A stretch of 5,345 nt of DNA from the NCBI GenBank assembly GCA_964452105.1, contig CAYVLI010000211.1:1-5345 (forward strand). The letters are read 5' to 3'. Made by a program: the position numbers and the translations under genes. The notes under the pieces are model-generated. The model made no database searches, was not told where the DNA came from, and saw only the letters and a program-made list of their open reading frames with translations. The stretch is from CAYVLI01 sp964452105 [NCBI: uncultured Nitrospinota bacterium]. GTDB lineage: Bacteria; JAUXIQ01. Numbering within the stretch: the stretch's first letter is position 1; the number at the start of each line of letters is the position of its first letter. Shown piece by piece: positions 1 to 5,345 of this stretch.

Positions 1-170
1 CCGCCGTAAGGGTAGTCGTCCGTGACCCTGTGCTTGTCTGATGTAAAATCGCGCAGGTCGTGGATGATGAACTTTACCATCCCTTTTCCCTGCGCTTTTC
101 CCAGTATGCCTGCGTCCAGGGGGGCTTCGAAGATTTCGGGAAAGATGGTGAGGACGTTGAATTCGAGCAT
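1..170 (-). CDS. trmD: tRNA (guanine-N1)-methyltransferase TrmD, N-terminal part (cut by window edge)
   Basis: TrmD methylates N1 of guanine 37, next to the anticodon of tRNAs that read CNN codons, using S-adenosylmethionine; this prevents +1 frameshifting. Only the first 56 codons and part of the next are present, of roughly 240 in the family. The visible protein opens MLEFNVLTIFPEIF, which matches the usual TrmD start with its FPE-(I/M)-F motif. It continues to R40-D41-F42-T43, K46-H47-R48 and D51-D52-Y53-P54-Y55-G56, the conserved RDFT..KHR..DD.PYGG stretch that leads into the substrate and cofactor site. The SPOUT trefoil-knot core lies mostly outside the window. The start is ATG at 170, 17 bases after the rimM stop. 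The preceding bases hold only a weak purine-rich GAAAGAG, so translation may be coupled to rimM. Identity is secure from the N-terminus and from the usual rimM-trmD pairing. Confidence 0.95.
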   Translation of the reverse strand, partial: MLEFNVLTIFPEIFEAPLDAGILGKAQGKGMVKFIIHDLRDFTSDKHRVTDDYPYG

Positions 171-187
171 TGTTCTCTTTCGGATTT

Positions 188-697
188 TTACTCCAGAAAT
201 TCCTGGGGGCGGACGGTAATCCTGCTCTCATCCAGGTCTATTTTCAACACCACTTCCCTTATGGCAGGCAAGAGCAATTCTTCACCCTCATGGCGGACTA
301 CGATAACATCGTTGCCGCCGGTGGGGAAAATATTTTCTACCTTTCCGAGACACTCCCCTGTTTCATCGTGAACGGACATCCCTATCAGGTCGTGCCAGTA
401 GAATTCATCTTCCTGTAATGGGGGCAGCCGCTCCGAGGGAATTTCTATTTCATTATTCAGTAAGCCCTGCGCCTCATTGATGCTTGCACAGCCCTCCAGC
501 TTGAGGATGATAAATTGTTTATGAAAGCGTATTCTCTCTACCGAAAATTTTTTCTCCTCTCCTTCAGCGGTTTTTACATACAGGTTCTCGAACCCTTCGT
601 ATTGGGCGACGGGTTCGAAATAAGGAATAATCTTCAACTCGCCTTTTACGCCGTGAGTTCCGACTATGTTACCCACGGCTACCAATTTTGCAGCCAT
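188..697 (-). CDS. rimM: 16S rRNA processing / 30S maturation factor RimM
   Basis: RimM is a cytoplasmic assembly factor that binds ribosomal protein S19 and helps mature the 3' (head) domain of the 30S subunit. The protein has 169 residues, the normal family length. The N-terminal RimM beta-barrel spans about residues 5-87 and carries the signature G13-x-H15-G16-x-K18-G19-E20. A short linker leads to a C-terminal PRC-barrel at about 96-168, opened by the aromatic E98-F99-Y100-W101-x-D103-L104-I105-G106 motif. It includes P125-T126-G127-G128-N129-D130 and L141-L142-L143-P144, all typical of RimM. The start is ATG at 697, 25 bases after khpA. The nearest Shine-Dalgarno-like sequence (AAAGGA) is about 16 bases upstream, rather far, so initiation may depend on ribosomes arriving from khpA. 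Upstream in-frame codons offer no ATG, GTG or TTG. It lies in the common rpsP-khpA-rimM-trmD block. Confidence 0.97.
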   Translation of the reverse strand: MAAKLVAVGNIVGTHGVKGELKIIPYFEPVAQYEGFENLYVKTAEGEEKKFSVERIRFHKQFIILKLEGCASINEAQGLLNNEIEIPSERLPPLQEDEFYWHDLIGMSVHDETGECLGKVENIFPTGGNDVIVVRHEGEELLLPAIREVVLKIDLDESRITVRPQEFLE

Positions 698-722
698 GTC
701 CAGGCGTAATCTATCCTTTATC

Positions 723-953
723 CTATTCGAGTATTTCCAGTACCGACCTCTTCTTGATTTTGGTAGCGGCGGCGTTAAGGATGGTTCTCATAGCTCTGGC
801 CGTTCGCCCCTGTTTACCGATGACTTTTCCCAGGTCTTCCTGTGCCACTCTAAGTTCAATAACTGTGGTTTTCTCTCCTTCAAATTCCGTGACTTCCACT
901 TCGTCCGGCTTGTCCACGAGCGCTTTTGCTATGTACGTTATCAGCGTCTTCAT
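723..953 (-). CDS. khpA: KH-domain RNA-binding protein KhpA (YlqC family)
   Basis: This is a small single-KH-domain RNA-binding protein of 76 residues, the usual size for KhpA. In Gram-positive bacteria KhpA pairs with KhpB (EloR/Jag), binds many transcripts and affects cell elongation and division. It opens [20 protein letters not shown], typical of the family. The RNA-binding GxxG loop is G46-K47-Q48-G49 within D40[12 protein letters not shown], followed by a helix (about 50-63) and a final strand. An in-frame ATG at 989 would add 12 residues, but no ribosome-binding site precedes it. The ATG at 953 has GGAGGT seven bases upstream and gives the canonical N-terminus, so I choose 953. The gene sits between rpsP and rimM as in many Bacillota; ylqD, which follows in Bacillus, is absent. 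The identity rests on the fold signature, the length and the position. Confidence 0.95.
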   Translation of the reverse strand: MKTLITYIAKALVDKPDEVEVTEFEGEKTTVIELRVAQEDLGKVIGKQGRTARAMRTILNAAATKIKKRSVLEILE

Positions 954-1060
954 CCGACCCACCTCCACTGGAATCGATTTTGAGCACATGCAGCAGGGGC
1001 GTTAACTTTAACCACATAATCTCGCCAGGCCGTCTTCAGTTCCAGGATGTTAACCTTTCC
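954..1060 (-). other. rpsP-khpA intergenic region, no gene recognised
   Basis: These 107 bases separate the rpsP stop from the khpA start. I see no hairpin followed by a T-run and no convincing promoter. The frame of rpsP stays open after its TGA for 36 codons and closes at a TGA (952..950) that overlaps the khpA ATG as ATGA. A GTG-started 21-codon reading frame within it lacks a good ribosome-binding site. GTTAAC occurs twice, and one copy forms the small symmetric GTTAA-AG-TTAAC. None of this is strong enough to call a gene or operator. Confidence 0.4.
961..966 (-). promoter_or_regulatory. Strong Shine-Dalgarno that sets the khpA start
   Basis: GGAGGT reads on the minus strand at 966..961, seven bases before the ATG at 953. 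It lies inside the would-be coding part of the longer reading frame that begins at 989. This argues that the 12 extra residues of the longer frame are not translated. Confidence 0.85.
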
Positions 1061-1309
1061 TCAGGCCTTTTTTATTCCTGATTTGTCGAAAAGAGTTTTT
1101 ACTATCTCGCTGCACTGAGCGCCCTTGTTGATCCAATCCATGGCTTTTTCCTGGTCGATCTTTACATCGGCGGGATCTACCATAGGGTTATAATGCCCTA
1201 TGCGATCTATGACCTTGCCGTCCCTTCGCGCCCTGGAATCTACCACCACGATGCGGTAAAAAGGCTTCTTTTTGGCGCCCATCCTCTTCAGTCTGATTTT
1301 TACAGGCAA
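1061..1309 (-). CDS. rpsP: 30S ribosomal protein S16
   Basis: S16 is a small basic protein of the 30S subunit that binds 16S rRNA in the 5' and central domains and is needed for efficient assembly. The product has 82 residues, the same length as the Escherichia coli protein. It opens [20 protein letters not shown], followed by V21-V22-V23-D24-S25-R26-A27-R28-R29-D30-G31 and I38-G39-H40-Y41-N42-P43, the standard S16 core. The C-terminal helix contains A56-M57-D58-W59-I60-N61-K62-G63-A64-Q65. The start codon is TTG at 1309, not ATG. It is supported by GGAGGT five bases upstream and by exact agreement with the family N-terminus. The gene follows ffh after 93 bases, a gap containing a TATAAT box that could give it its own promoter. 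It precedes khpA, rimM and trmD. Confidence 0.97.
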   Translation of the reverse strand: MPVKIRLKRMGAKKKPFYRIVVVDSRARRDGKVIDRIGHYNPMVDPADVKIDQEKAMDWINKGAQCSEIVKTLFDKSGIKKA

Positions 1310-1314
1310 TTTAC

Positions 1315-1320
1315 ACCTCC
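1315..1320 (-). promoter_or_regulatory. Shine-Dalgarno for the TTG start of rpsP
   Basis: GGAGGT reads on the minus strand at 1320..1315, five bases before TTG at 1309..1307. It is a full match to the core anti-Shine-Dalgarno complement and is preceded by a run of A. No ATG or GTG close by gives the S16 frame, so this site fixes the TTG start. Confidence 0.85.
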
Positions 1321-1328
1321 TTTTTTAT

Positions 1329-1334
1329 ATTATA
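1329..1334 (-). promoter_or_regulatory. Possible -10 box (TATAAT) upstream of rpsP
   Basis: A perfect TATAAT reads on the minus strand at 1334..1329, in a locally AT-rich stretch of the ffh-rpsP gap. Transcription from it would begin near 1322, only a dozen bases before the start codon, with the ribosome-binding site almost at the 5' end. No good -35 hexamer is seen at 16-18 bases (candidates match TTGACA at about two positions) and there is no TG extension. It may therefore be a chance match or an activator-dependent promoter. Confidence 0.3.
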
Positions 1335-1402
1335 CGCTTTTTTTCTCATCTGGATACATGCTGGGGTCTCTTTCCTCTGCCTTTCCTGCGCCCCCGGCCA
1401 TG

Positions 1403-2734
1403 TTACATCCCTAATAAATCTTTTCCGATGCCGGTTGGTTTTCGTTTGCCTCCCTTTGTCAGCGATCTCATCATTTTCTTTGTCTGGACGAATTGTTTAA
1501 GCAATCTGTTTACATCTTGCACGGAAGCGCCGCTCCCCCTGGCTATTCGCTTCCTGCGGCTGCCTGAAATGATAGCGTGATTATTTCGCTCTCGGGGGGT
1601 CATGGAGTTTATGATGGCTTCGACTTTTTTGAGCTCTTTTCCGTCCAGGTCTATTCCCTTGATGGACTTGAACCCGGGCACCATTTCGAGTAGCTGGTCC
1701 AGCGGGCCCATCTTTTTTATCTGGAGCAGTTGTTCCTTGAAGTCTCCCAGGGTGAAGCTGTCCTGCAACAATTTCCTTTCCAATTTGCGGGCTTCATCCT
1801 CGGTGTACGCCGTTTCCGCCTTTTCTATAAGGCTCAAGACGTCTCCCATGCCCAGAATACGCGAGGCCATCCTGTCTGGATGGAATGTTTCCAGTTGGTC
1901 CAGCTTCTCTCCAACACCGATGAACTTGATCGGTTTGCCGATGGTCTCCTTTATGGACAGGGCGGCGCCTCCGCGTGCATCACCGTCCATCTTGGTTATT
2001 ATCACCCCGTCTATCCCGATGGACTGGTTGAACTGCTGGGCGACGTTCACGGCGTCCTGGCCGGTCATGGCGTCCACCACTAACAGGTTTTCATGGGGTT
2101 CCAATTTTTCGTGTATGGATTTAAGTTCTTCCATCAGTTCTTCATCGATGTGCAACCGGCCCGCCGTATCTATAATGAGTACGTCGAGGTTCTGATTCGA
2201 GGCCTGCTTTTTTGCCTCTGTGCAAATCTTCACCACATTCTTTTGTTTGCCGGGCTGGTACACTCCGGCATTAATCTCCCTGCCGAGTATGCTCAGTTGC
2301 TCCGCTGCCGCCGGCCGCCTGGGGTCAGCAGGAACCAGCATGGGCCTGTGGCCTTCTTCTTTAAGCTTTTTTGCCAGCTTGGCAGCGGTGGTAGTCTTGC
2401 CCGAGCCCTGCAGACCGGCCATGAGGATTATGGTGGGCGGTTTCTCGGCGAACCCGATTCTGCTCTCACCACCCCCCATGAGCTGGGCGAGCTCATCCCT
2501 GACTATTTTAACGATCTGCTGGCCGGGGGTAAGGCTCTCCATGACTTCCCGGCCCACAGCGCGAAGACGCACCCTTTCCACGAAGTTCTTGACCACCTTG
2601 AAGTTCACGTCGGCCTCAAGCAGGGCAAGGCGCACTTCTCTGAGGCTCTCTTTTATATTAGTTTCGCTGAGCTTTCCCCGGCTGCGAAGCTTTTTAAATA
2701 TACCTTCCAGGCGGTTGGATAGATTATCAAACAA
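1403..2734 (-). CDS. ffh: Signal recognition particle protein Ffh (SRP54), GTPase
   Basis: Ffh binds 4.5S/6S SRP RNA and the signal sequences of nascent membrane proteins. With its receptor FtsY it delivers ribosomes to the SecYEG translocon, driven by GTP. The 443-residue protein has all three parts. The N domain (about 1-95) includes A37-LLEADVN. The G domain (about 96-294) includes the P-loop G107-LQGSGKTT, the insertion-box motif D137-PRRPAA, D189-T190-A191-G192-R193, and T247-K248-M249-D250 with GDARGG. The M domain (about 295-443) is methionine-rich and carries S392-RRKRIARGSG, the RNA-binding helix-turn-helix. The start is TTG at 2734: the in-frame TGA at 2743..2741 rules out extension, and AAGGA lies nine bases upstream. 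ATT at 2737 is the only other codon between. rpe is upstream after 78 bases, where Bacillus has ylxM. The ftsY gene is not in the window. Confidence 0.97.
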   Translation of the reverse strand: MFDNLSNRLEGIFKKLRSRGKLSETNIKESLREVRLALLEADVNFKVVKNFVERVRLRAVGREVMESLTPGQQIVKIVRDELAQLMGGGESRIGFAEKPPTIILMAGLQGSGKTTTAAKLAKKLKEEGHRPMLVPADPRRPAAAEQLSILGREINAGVYQPGKQKNVVKICTEAKKQASNQNLDVLIIDTAGRLHIDEELMEELKSIHEKLEPHENLLVVDAMTGQDAVNVAQQFNQSIGIDGVIITKMDGDARGGAALSIKETIGKPIKFIGVGEKLDQLETFHPDRMASRILGMGDVLSLIEKAETAYTEDEARKLERKLLQDSFTLGDFKEQLLQIKKMGPLDQLLEMVPGFKSIKGIDLDGKELKKVEAIINSMTPRERNNHAIISGSRRKRIARGSGASVQDVNRLLKQFVQTKKMMRSLTKGGKRKPTGIGKDLLGM

Positions 2735-2743
2735 AATCCTTCA

Positions 2744-2748
2744 TCCTT
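2744..2748 (-). promoter_or_regulatory. Shine-Dalgarno for the TTG start of ffh
   Basis: AAGGA reads on the minus strand at 2748..2744, nine bases before TTG at 2734..2732. A second AAGGA (2741..2737) is too close to the start to serve. The two copies form a direct repeat (AAGGATG-AAGGATT). An ATG overlapping the first copy opens a five-codon frame that ends inside ffh. Confidence 0.65.
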
Positions 2749-2812
2749 GGTGCAATAGGTTAATTAGATTTCATGTCAGATGGGCACAGACAAACAGAAA
2801 AGCCGGCCGAAC

Positions 2813-3478
2813 TTATTTTTCGCCCCTCAACTTAGTAATGGTTTCTTTATAATCTGAACTGTGGAAAACGGCGGAACCCGCCACCAGAACGTTGGCTCCC
2901 GCATCTATAACCAATTGGCTGTTTGAGGGGTTTATGCCTCCATCGACTTCCACATCTATCTTCAGGCCTGCTTTTTCAATCTTCTCGCGCAATTTCTCTA
3001 TTTTGGGCAGCACCAGGGGCAAGAACTTCTGCCCACCGAAGCCCGGGTTCACGGACATAAGCAATACCATATCCAGATGTTCGAGGACATGCTCCAGAAA
3101 GACGAGAGGCGTGGCCGGGTTGAGGACCGCGCCAACCTTCACCCCAAGCCCCTCGATCGAAGATATGGTGCCCTCCAGGTGAGGGCATGTTTCTACGTGA
3201 ACCGTTAGTATGTCGCTCCCCGCTTCCACAAAATCAGGGATATATTTGTCCGGGTCCTCTATCATCAGGTGAACGTCCAGGGGGATGCCTGCTTTTTTCT
3301 TGATAGATTTCACGATAGGCGGCCCCAGTGTTATGTTCTGCACGAAATGACCGTCCATGACGTCAACGTGCAACAGGTCCGCCCCCGCCTCTTCCACGGC
3401 AGTTATCTCCTGCCCCAGGTTCCAGAAGTCGGCGGAGAGGATGGATGGGGCTATTTTTATTTTATTCGTACTGGCCAT
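2813..3478 (-). CDS. rpe: Ribulose-phosphate 3-epimerase
   Basis: Rpe interconverts D-ribulose 5-phosphate and D-xylulose 5-phosphate in the non-oxidative pentose phosphate pathway in the cytoplasm. The 221-residue protein has the normal length for this single-domain TIM barrel. It opens with the I9-APSILSAD motif containing substrate-binding Ser12. The metal ligands H37, D39 (in HVDVMDG), H70 (in DVHLMI) and D179 (in EVDGGI) are all present, and D39 and D179 are the expected acid-base pair. The phosphate-binding loops S142-VNPGFGGQ and G201-S202-A203-V204-F205 are also intact. The start is ATG at 3478, five bases after the PASTA gene stop. A purine-rich AAGGGG lies eleven bases upstream within the end of that gene, so the two are probably cotranscribed and perhaps coupled. 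The neighbour order PASTA protein-rpe recalls prkC-rsgA-rpe in Bacillota, with rsgA missing here. All catalytic residues are present, so it should be active. Confidence 0.98.
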   Translation of the reverse strand: MASTNKIKIAPSILSADFWNLGQEITAVEEAGADLLHVDVMDGHFVQNITLGPPIVKSIKKKAGIPLDVHLMIEDPDKYIPDFVEAGSDILTVHVETCPHLEGTISSIEGLGVKVGAVLNPATPLVFLEHVLEHLDMVLLMSVNPGFGGQKFLPLVLPKIEKLREKIEKAGLKIDVEVDGGINPSNSQLVIDAGANVLVAGSAVFHSSDYKETITKLRGEK

Positions 3479-3483
3479 TATCG

Positions 3484-4428
3484 TTAAAACCCCTTCTCCT
3501 GCACCAGCTCACCGTTGAGATAAACCCTGGCGACCGTCTCCCCTTCGATTCTGACCATTATCTGCACCTGGGCTCCGGCCTCCTTGACGGCGTTAAAGAC
3601 CTCTCTTGCTTCGGATTCGTTTTCCACGACGATTTTTACTTTACTGGCGCCTCCCCCTTGCGGCACTCGATAGTTGAACATGGCAAAGGTGCCGGTATTC
3701 GGTGAAGAACCCGCGGACTCACGAGAGAGAACGAGCCCCACCTTGTTCCCCGTTACTATTTTGTATCCGGCCGTGGGCTCCTGCTTGATAACCACGCCGG
3801 GGGGGAACCCTTTATACTCGCTGTATTTTATTTCCCCTGTTTCTATGCCCATCTTTTCCAGGAGCTCTGCTACCTCCTTTATGTCCTTGCCTATCAGATC
3901 AGGCATCACGTAGCTTTTCGGCTCACCCCCTGCGCTCAATAAGAGGCTGATGTCCTGGCCTTTTTCCAGCGCCCGGCCCTGGGGCGGTATCTGGGCAATC
4001 ACAGTATCCCTCGGCTTCTCCGCATCGTAGACGGCGCTCACTCTGCTGAGCTTAAGCCCTCTCTGGCTGAGGGCCATCTGCGCCTCTCTCAATGAAATGC
4101 CCACCACGTCCGGGACAACAAGTTTCCTGCTGCCCAGGCTGAGTACGACTTTTATGTTTTTCTTCTTTTTAACTTTGCTGTTGGGCTCGGGTTCCTGTGA
4201 GATAACATGGTTCCTGGCTAATGTGGGGCTGTATTCCTGCCCCGCCACCACCATGTTCAGTTGTTTGTCATTGAGCATCCCCAGGGCGGTAACGCTGTCT
4301 GTCCCTCGCAAGTCGGGCACGTAAACTTCCTTGGTACTGAAGATCAGGTTGAACAGTATTAATCCGCTGACCAGACCTGCGGCTATGATTATCAAGAAAA
4401 TTATAATGTAATTGACTACTCGTTTCAA
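3484..4428 (-). CDS. Membrane-anchored triple-PASTA protein without a kinase domain
   Basis: PASTA repeats usually form the extracellular part of PrkC/StkP/PknB-type Ser/Thr kinases and of some penicillin-binding proteins, where they can sense or bind muropeptides, lipid II or peptidoglycan. Here they stand alone. The 314-residue protein starts with a short basic cytoplasmic end (K2, R3) and one hydrophobic helix at about residues 7-30. PASTA-like repeats follow at about 34-99 (V37-PDLRG), 101-167 (V105-PDVVG) and 172-236 (M175-PDLIG). Each has the late QxPxxG/N-type turn (Q78-EPEPN, Q146-IPPQG, Q216-EPTAG). After a Ser/Gly/Asn linker, residues about 250-314 form a beta-rich domain resembling the C-terminal Ig-like domain of PrkC-type kinases. 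The start is TTG at 4428, with AAGGA nine bases upstream and one base after the rsmB stop; the preceding in-frame stop (TAA at 4455..4453) leaves no room for a kinase. A surface scaffold or sensor role is inference. PASTA architecture is clear, the function unknown. Confidence 0.9.
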   Translation of the reverse strand: MKRVVNYIIIFLIIIAAGLVSGLILFNLIFSTKEVYVPDLRGTDSVTALGMLNDKQLNMVVAGQEYSPTLARNHVISQEPEPNSKVKKKKNIKVVLSLGSRKLVVPDVVGISLREAQMALSQRGLKLSRVSAVYDAEKPRDTVIAQIPPQGRALEKGQDISLLLSAGGEPKSYVMPDLIGKDIKEVAELLEKMGIETGEIKYSEYKGFPPGVVIKQEPTAGYKIVTGNKVGLVLSRESAGSSPNTGTFAMFNYRVPQGGGASKVKIVVENESEAREVFNAVKEAGAQVQIMVRIEGETVARVYLNGELVQEKGF

Positions 4429-4429
4429 C

Positions 4430-5345
4430 TCAGGAAGTCCTTCCGCAGTGTTTTATCCTGGCGGCAAAAAAGCCGTCCATGCCTTCGCTGTCTGGAAAAG
4501 TGTGCAAAAAACCTTCAGGAGTGAGGAATCTCCTAGCTTGGGGAGGTAAGAAGGAGCCGGCATCCTCCACCATGAAGCCTTCATGCTCGGACAGGAAACG
4601 TTTTATCACTTCCTGGTTTTCTTCCGGTTCGACGGTGCAGGTGCTGTAAACCATTATACCTCCCGGTTTAACATAGCGACACGCGCTGCTCAGGATTCTT
4701 AACTGTAATGCCTGGAGCCGAAGAAGGTCTTCCTCCTTCCTTTTCCACCTTATTTCAGGGTGTCGATGGAGAACACCCAGGTTGGAGCAGGGGGCGTCGA
4801 CCATCACTGCGTCGAACACGCCATCCAGGCTGAATTGAACAGAGGAATCCATTATCACCGGGCGAATCGTGTGTATGCCCAATCTATCCCTGTTCTCCTT
4901 CAACATGGTGAGACGTCTGTGATTGATATCCAGTGCGACTATAAGGCCGCTGTCCCCCATTATTTCCGCTGCCGCAGTAGCTTTGCCGCCCAGGCCGGCG
5001 CAGCAGTCCAGCACCTTCATTCCATGCTCCGGGTCGAGCAGACGAACCGAGAGCATGGATGCCTCATCCTGAACCTGGAACATGCCCCTTTGAAAAGCCT
5101 CCAGCTCGAAGGGTGCTCCGCATCCGTGCAGCTTCAATCCAATATCGGAATATTTGCATGGCGTAACTCTCAACCCCTCTTTACGTAACTCCTCGGCCAG
5201 CCTTTGCGGCGTAGTCCGTAAGGTGTTTGCCCTGACCGTCAGATGGGGCGCCTCATTGTTTGCCTTACAGAGGCTTACCGTTTTTTCCACTCCGTACTTG
5301 TCCAACCATCGCTTTATCAGCCAGGTGGGATAAGAGTATACCACG
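4430..5345 (-). CDS. rsmB: 16S rRNA (cytosine-967-C5)-methyltransferase RsmB, 5' end outside the window
   Basis: RsmB (Sun/Fmu) makes 5-methylcytosine at position 967 of 16S rRNA using S-adenosylmethionine. The visible 304 residues (numbered from the GTG codon at 5344, read as internal) hold the methyltransferase half. It begins with S4-YPTWLIKRW, the usual RsmB region after the NusB-like domain. Next are V37-R38-A39-N40-T41 and Q90-V91-Q92-D93-E94-A95-S96, then the SAM-binding motif D113-CCAGLGGKA. D183-A184-P185-C186-S187 and S234-T235-C236-T237 follow; Cys236 is the expected nucleophile and Cys186 the cysteine that helps release product. The C-terminus closes with D290-G291-F292-F293-A294. 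The frame is open at the window edge with no start in view. About 130-150 residues, covering the NusB-like RNA-binding domain, should lie upstream. The SAM motif reads CAGLGGK where CAAPGGK is commoner. I prefer RsmB to other m5C enzymes of the RsmB/RsmF/NSUN superfamily because of the gene neighbourhood and the linker sequence. Confidence 0.92.
   Translation of the reverse strand, partial: VVYSYPTWLIKRWLDKYGVEKTVSLCKANNEAPHLTVRANTLRTTPQRLAEELRKEGLRVTPCKYSDIGLKLHGCGAPFELEAFQRGMFQVQDEASMLSVRLLDPEHGMKVLDCCAGLGGKATAAAEIMGDSGLIVALDINHRRLTMLKENRDRLGIHTIRPVIMDSSVQFSLDGVFDAVMVDAPCSNLGVLHRHPEIRWKRKEEDLLRLQALQLRILSSACRYVKPGGIMVYSTCTVEPEENQEVIKRFLSEHEGFMVEDAGSFLPPQARRFLTPEGFLHTFPDSEGMDGFFAARIKHCGRTS
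4438..4442 (-). promoter_or_regulatory. Shine-Dalgarno for the TTG start of the PASTA gene
   Basis: AAGGA, part of GGAAGGA, reads on the minus strand at 4442..4438 within the last codons of rsmB, nine bases before TTG at 4428..4426. The rsmB stop TGA (4432..4430) lies between the site and the start. This is the arrangement expected for translational coupling of the two genes. Confidence 0.65.

Noticed and set aside
954-989. Twelve-residue N-terminal extension of KhpA from the ATG at 989
   Set aside because: No Shine-Dalgarno precedes 989, while GGAGGT sits ideally before 953 and the shorter product matches the family N-terminus.
1310-1402. Terminator or riboswitch between ffh and rpsP
   Set aside because: Only a loose GGGG/CCCC pairing separated by about 24 bases is seen, without a following T-run, and no riboswitch consensus is recognisable.
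2763-2793. Possible promoter before ffh (TTGTCT, 19 bases, TCTAAT on the minus strand)
   Set aside because: The -35 matches at only four of six positions and the spacing is two bases longer than ideal. Such matches are common by chance, so I do not call it.
2794-2815. GC-rich symmetric stretch (GGCCGG) followed by TTTT after rpe, as a terminator
   Set aside because: The arms pair only weakly (five pairs including G-U) around a five-base loop, and the T-run is short and broken. It is not a convincing intrinsic terminator.
1602-2852. Three long plus-strand reading frames (about 197-210 codons) opposite ffh
   Set aside because: They overlap one another in different frames, lie wholly or mostly over the strongly conserved ffh gene, and their translations look like no protein family. 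They are shadows of ffh codon bias.
3269-3913. Plus-strand reading frames opposite rpe and the PASTA gene
   Set aside because: Short, low-information translations antisense to well-supported genes, with no ribosome-binding site or family resemblance.
4430-5344. A complete 304-residue methyltransferase starting at GTG 5344
   Set aside because: The frame stays open to the window edge, and RsmB normally has a further 130-150 N-terminal residues before this point. I treat the gene as cut by the window.

Overview
The window is one uninterrupted run of genes, all on the minus strand, with gaps of about 110 bases at most. In transcription order (right to left) it reads rsmB (5' end outside the window), a membrane-anchored PASTA-repeat protein, rpe, ffh, rpsP, khpA, rimM and the first 56 codons of trmD (the rest lies off the left edge). 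I see no RNA gene, mobile element, CRISPR array, long repeat or convincing terminator, and no believable plus-strand gene.

Organism. The order ffh-rpsP-khpA-rimM-trmD and the placement of rsmB, a PASTA protein and rpe side by side are familiar from Bacillota, where rsmB is usually followed by rlmN, prpC, prkC, rsgA and then rpe. The base composition looks balanced by eye. The PASTA protein lacks a kinase domain, and ylxM is absent before ffh, so this is not the Bacillus layout. A Synergistota-like or deep-branching anaerobic Bacillota-like bacterium is my best guess. That rests on gene order and memory of similar proteins, not on a search.

Layout. Region 4430-5345 encodes the catalytic half of RsmB, the 16S rRNA C967 methyltransferase. 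One base further on (3484-4428) is the 314-residue PASTA protein, with one N-terminal membrane helix, three PASTA repeats and a C-terminal beta-rich domain. It resembles the extracellular half of a PrkC/StkP-type kinase with the kinase removed. Five bases after it is rpe (2813-3478). A 78-base gap leads to ffh (1403-2734), the protein part of the signal recognition particle. A 93-base gap with a TATAAT box and a strong ribosome-binding site leads to rpsP (1061-1309). A 107-base gap leads to khpA (723-953), and then rimM (188-697) and trmD (1-170) follow closely.

How the genes fit together. Most serve ribosome making and protein export: RsmB and RimM act on 16S rRNA and the 30S subunit, S16 is a 30S protein, TrmD modifies tRNA, KhpA binds RNA, and Ffh targets nascent membrane proteins. 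Rpe belongs to the pentose phosphate pathway and the PASTA protein to the cell surface. Three of the six genes whose starts are visible in full (rpsP, ffh and the PASTA gene) begin with TTG. Each TTG is placed by a Shine-Dalgarno sequence, so a search restricted to ATG would mis-start them.
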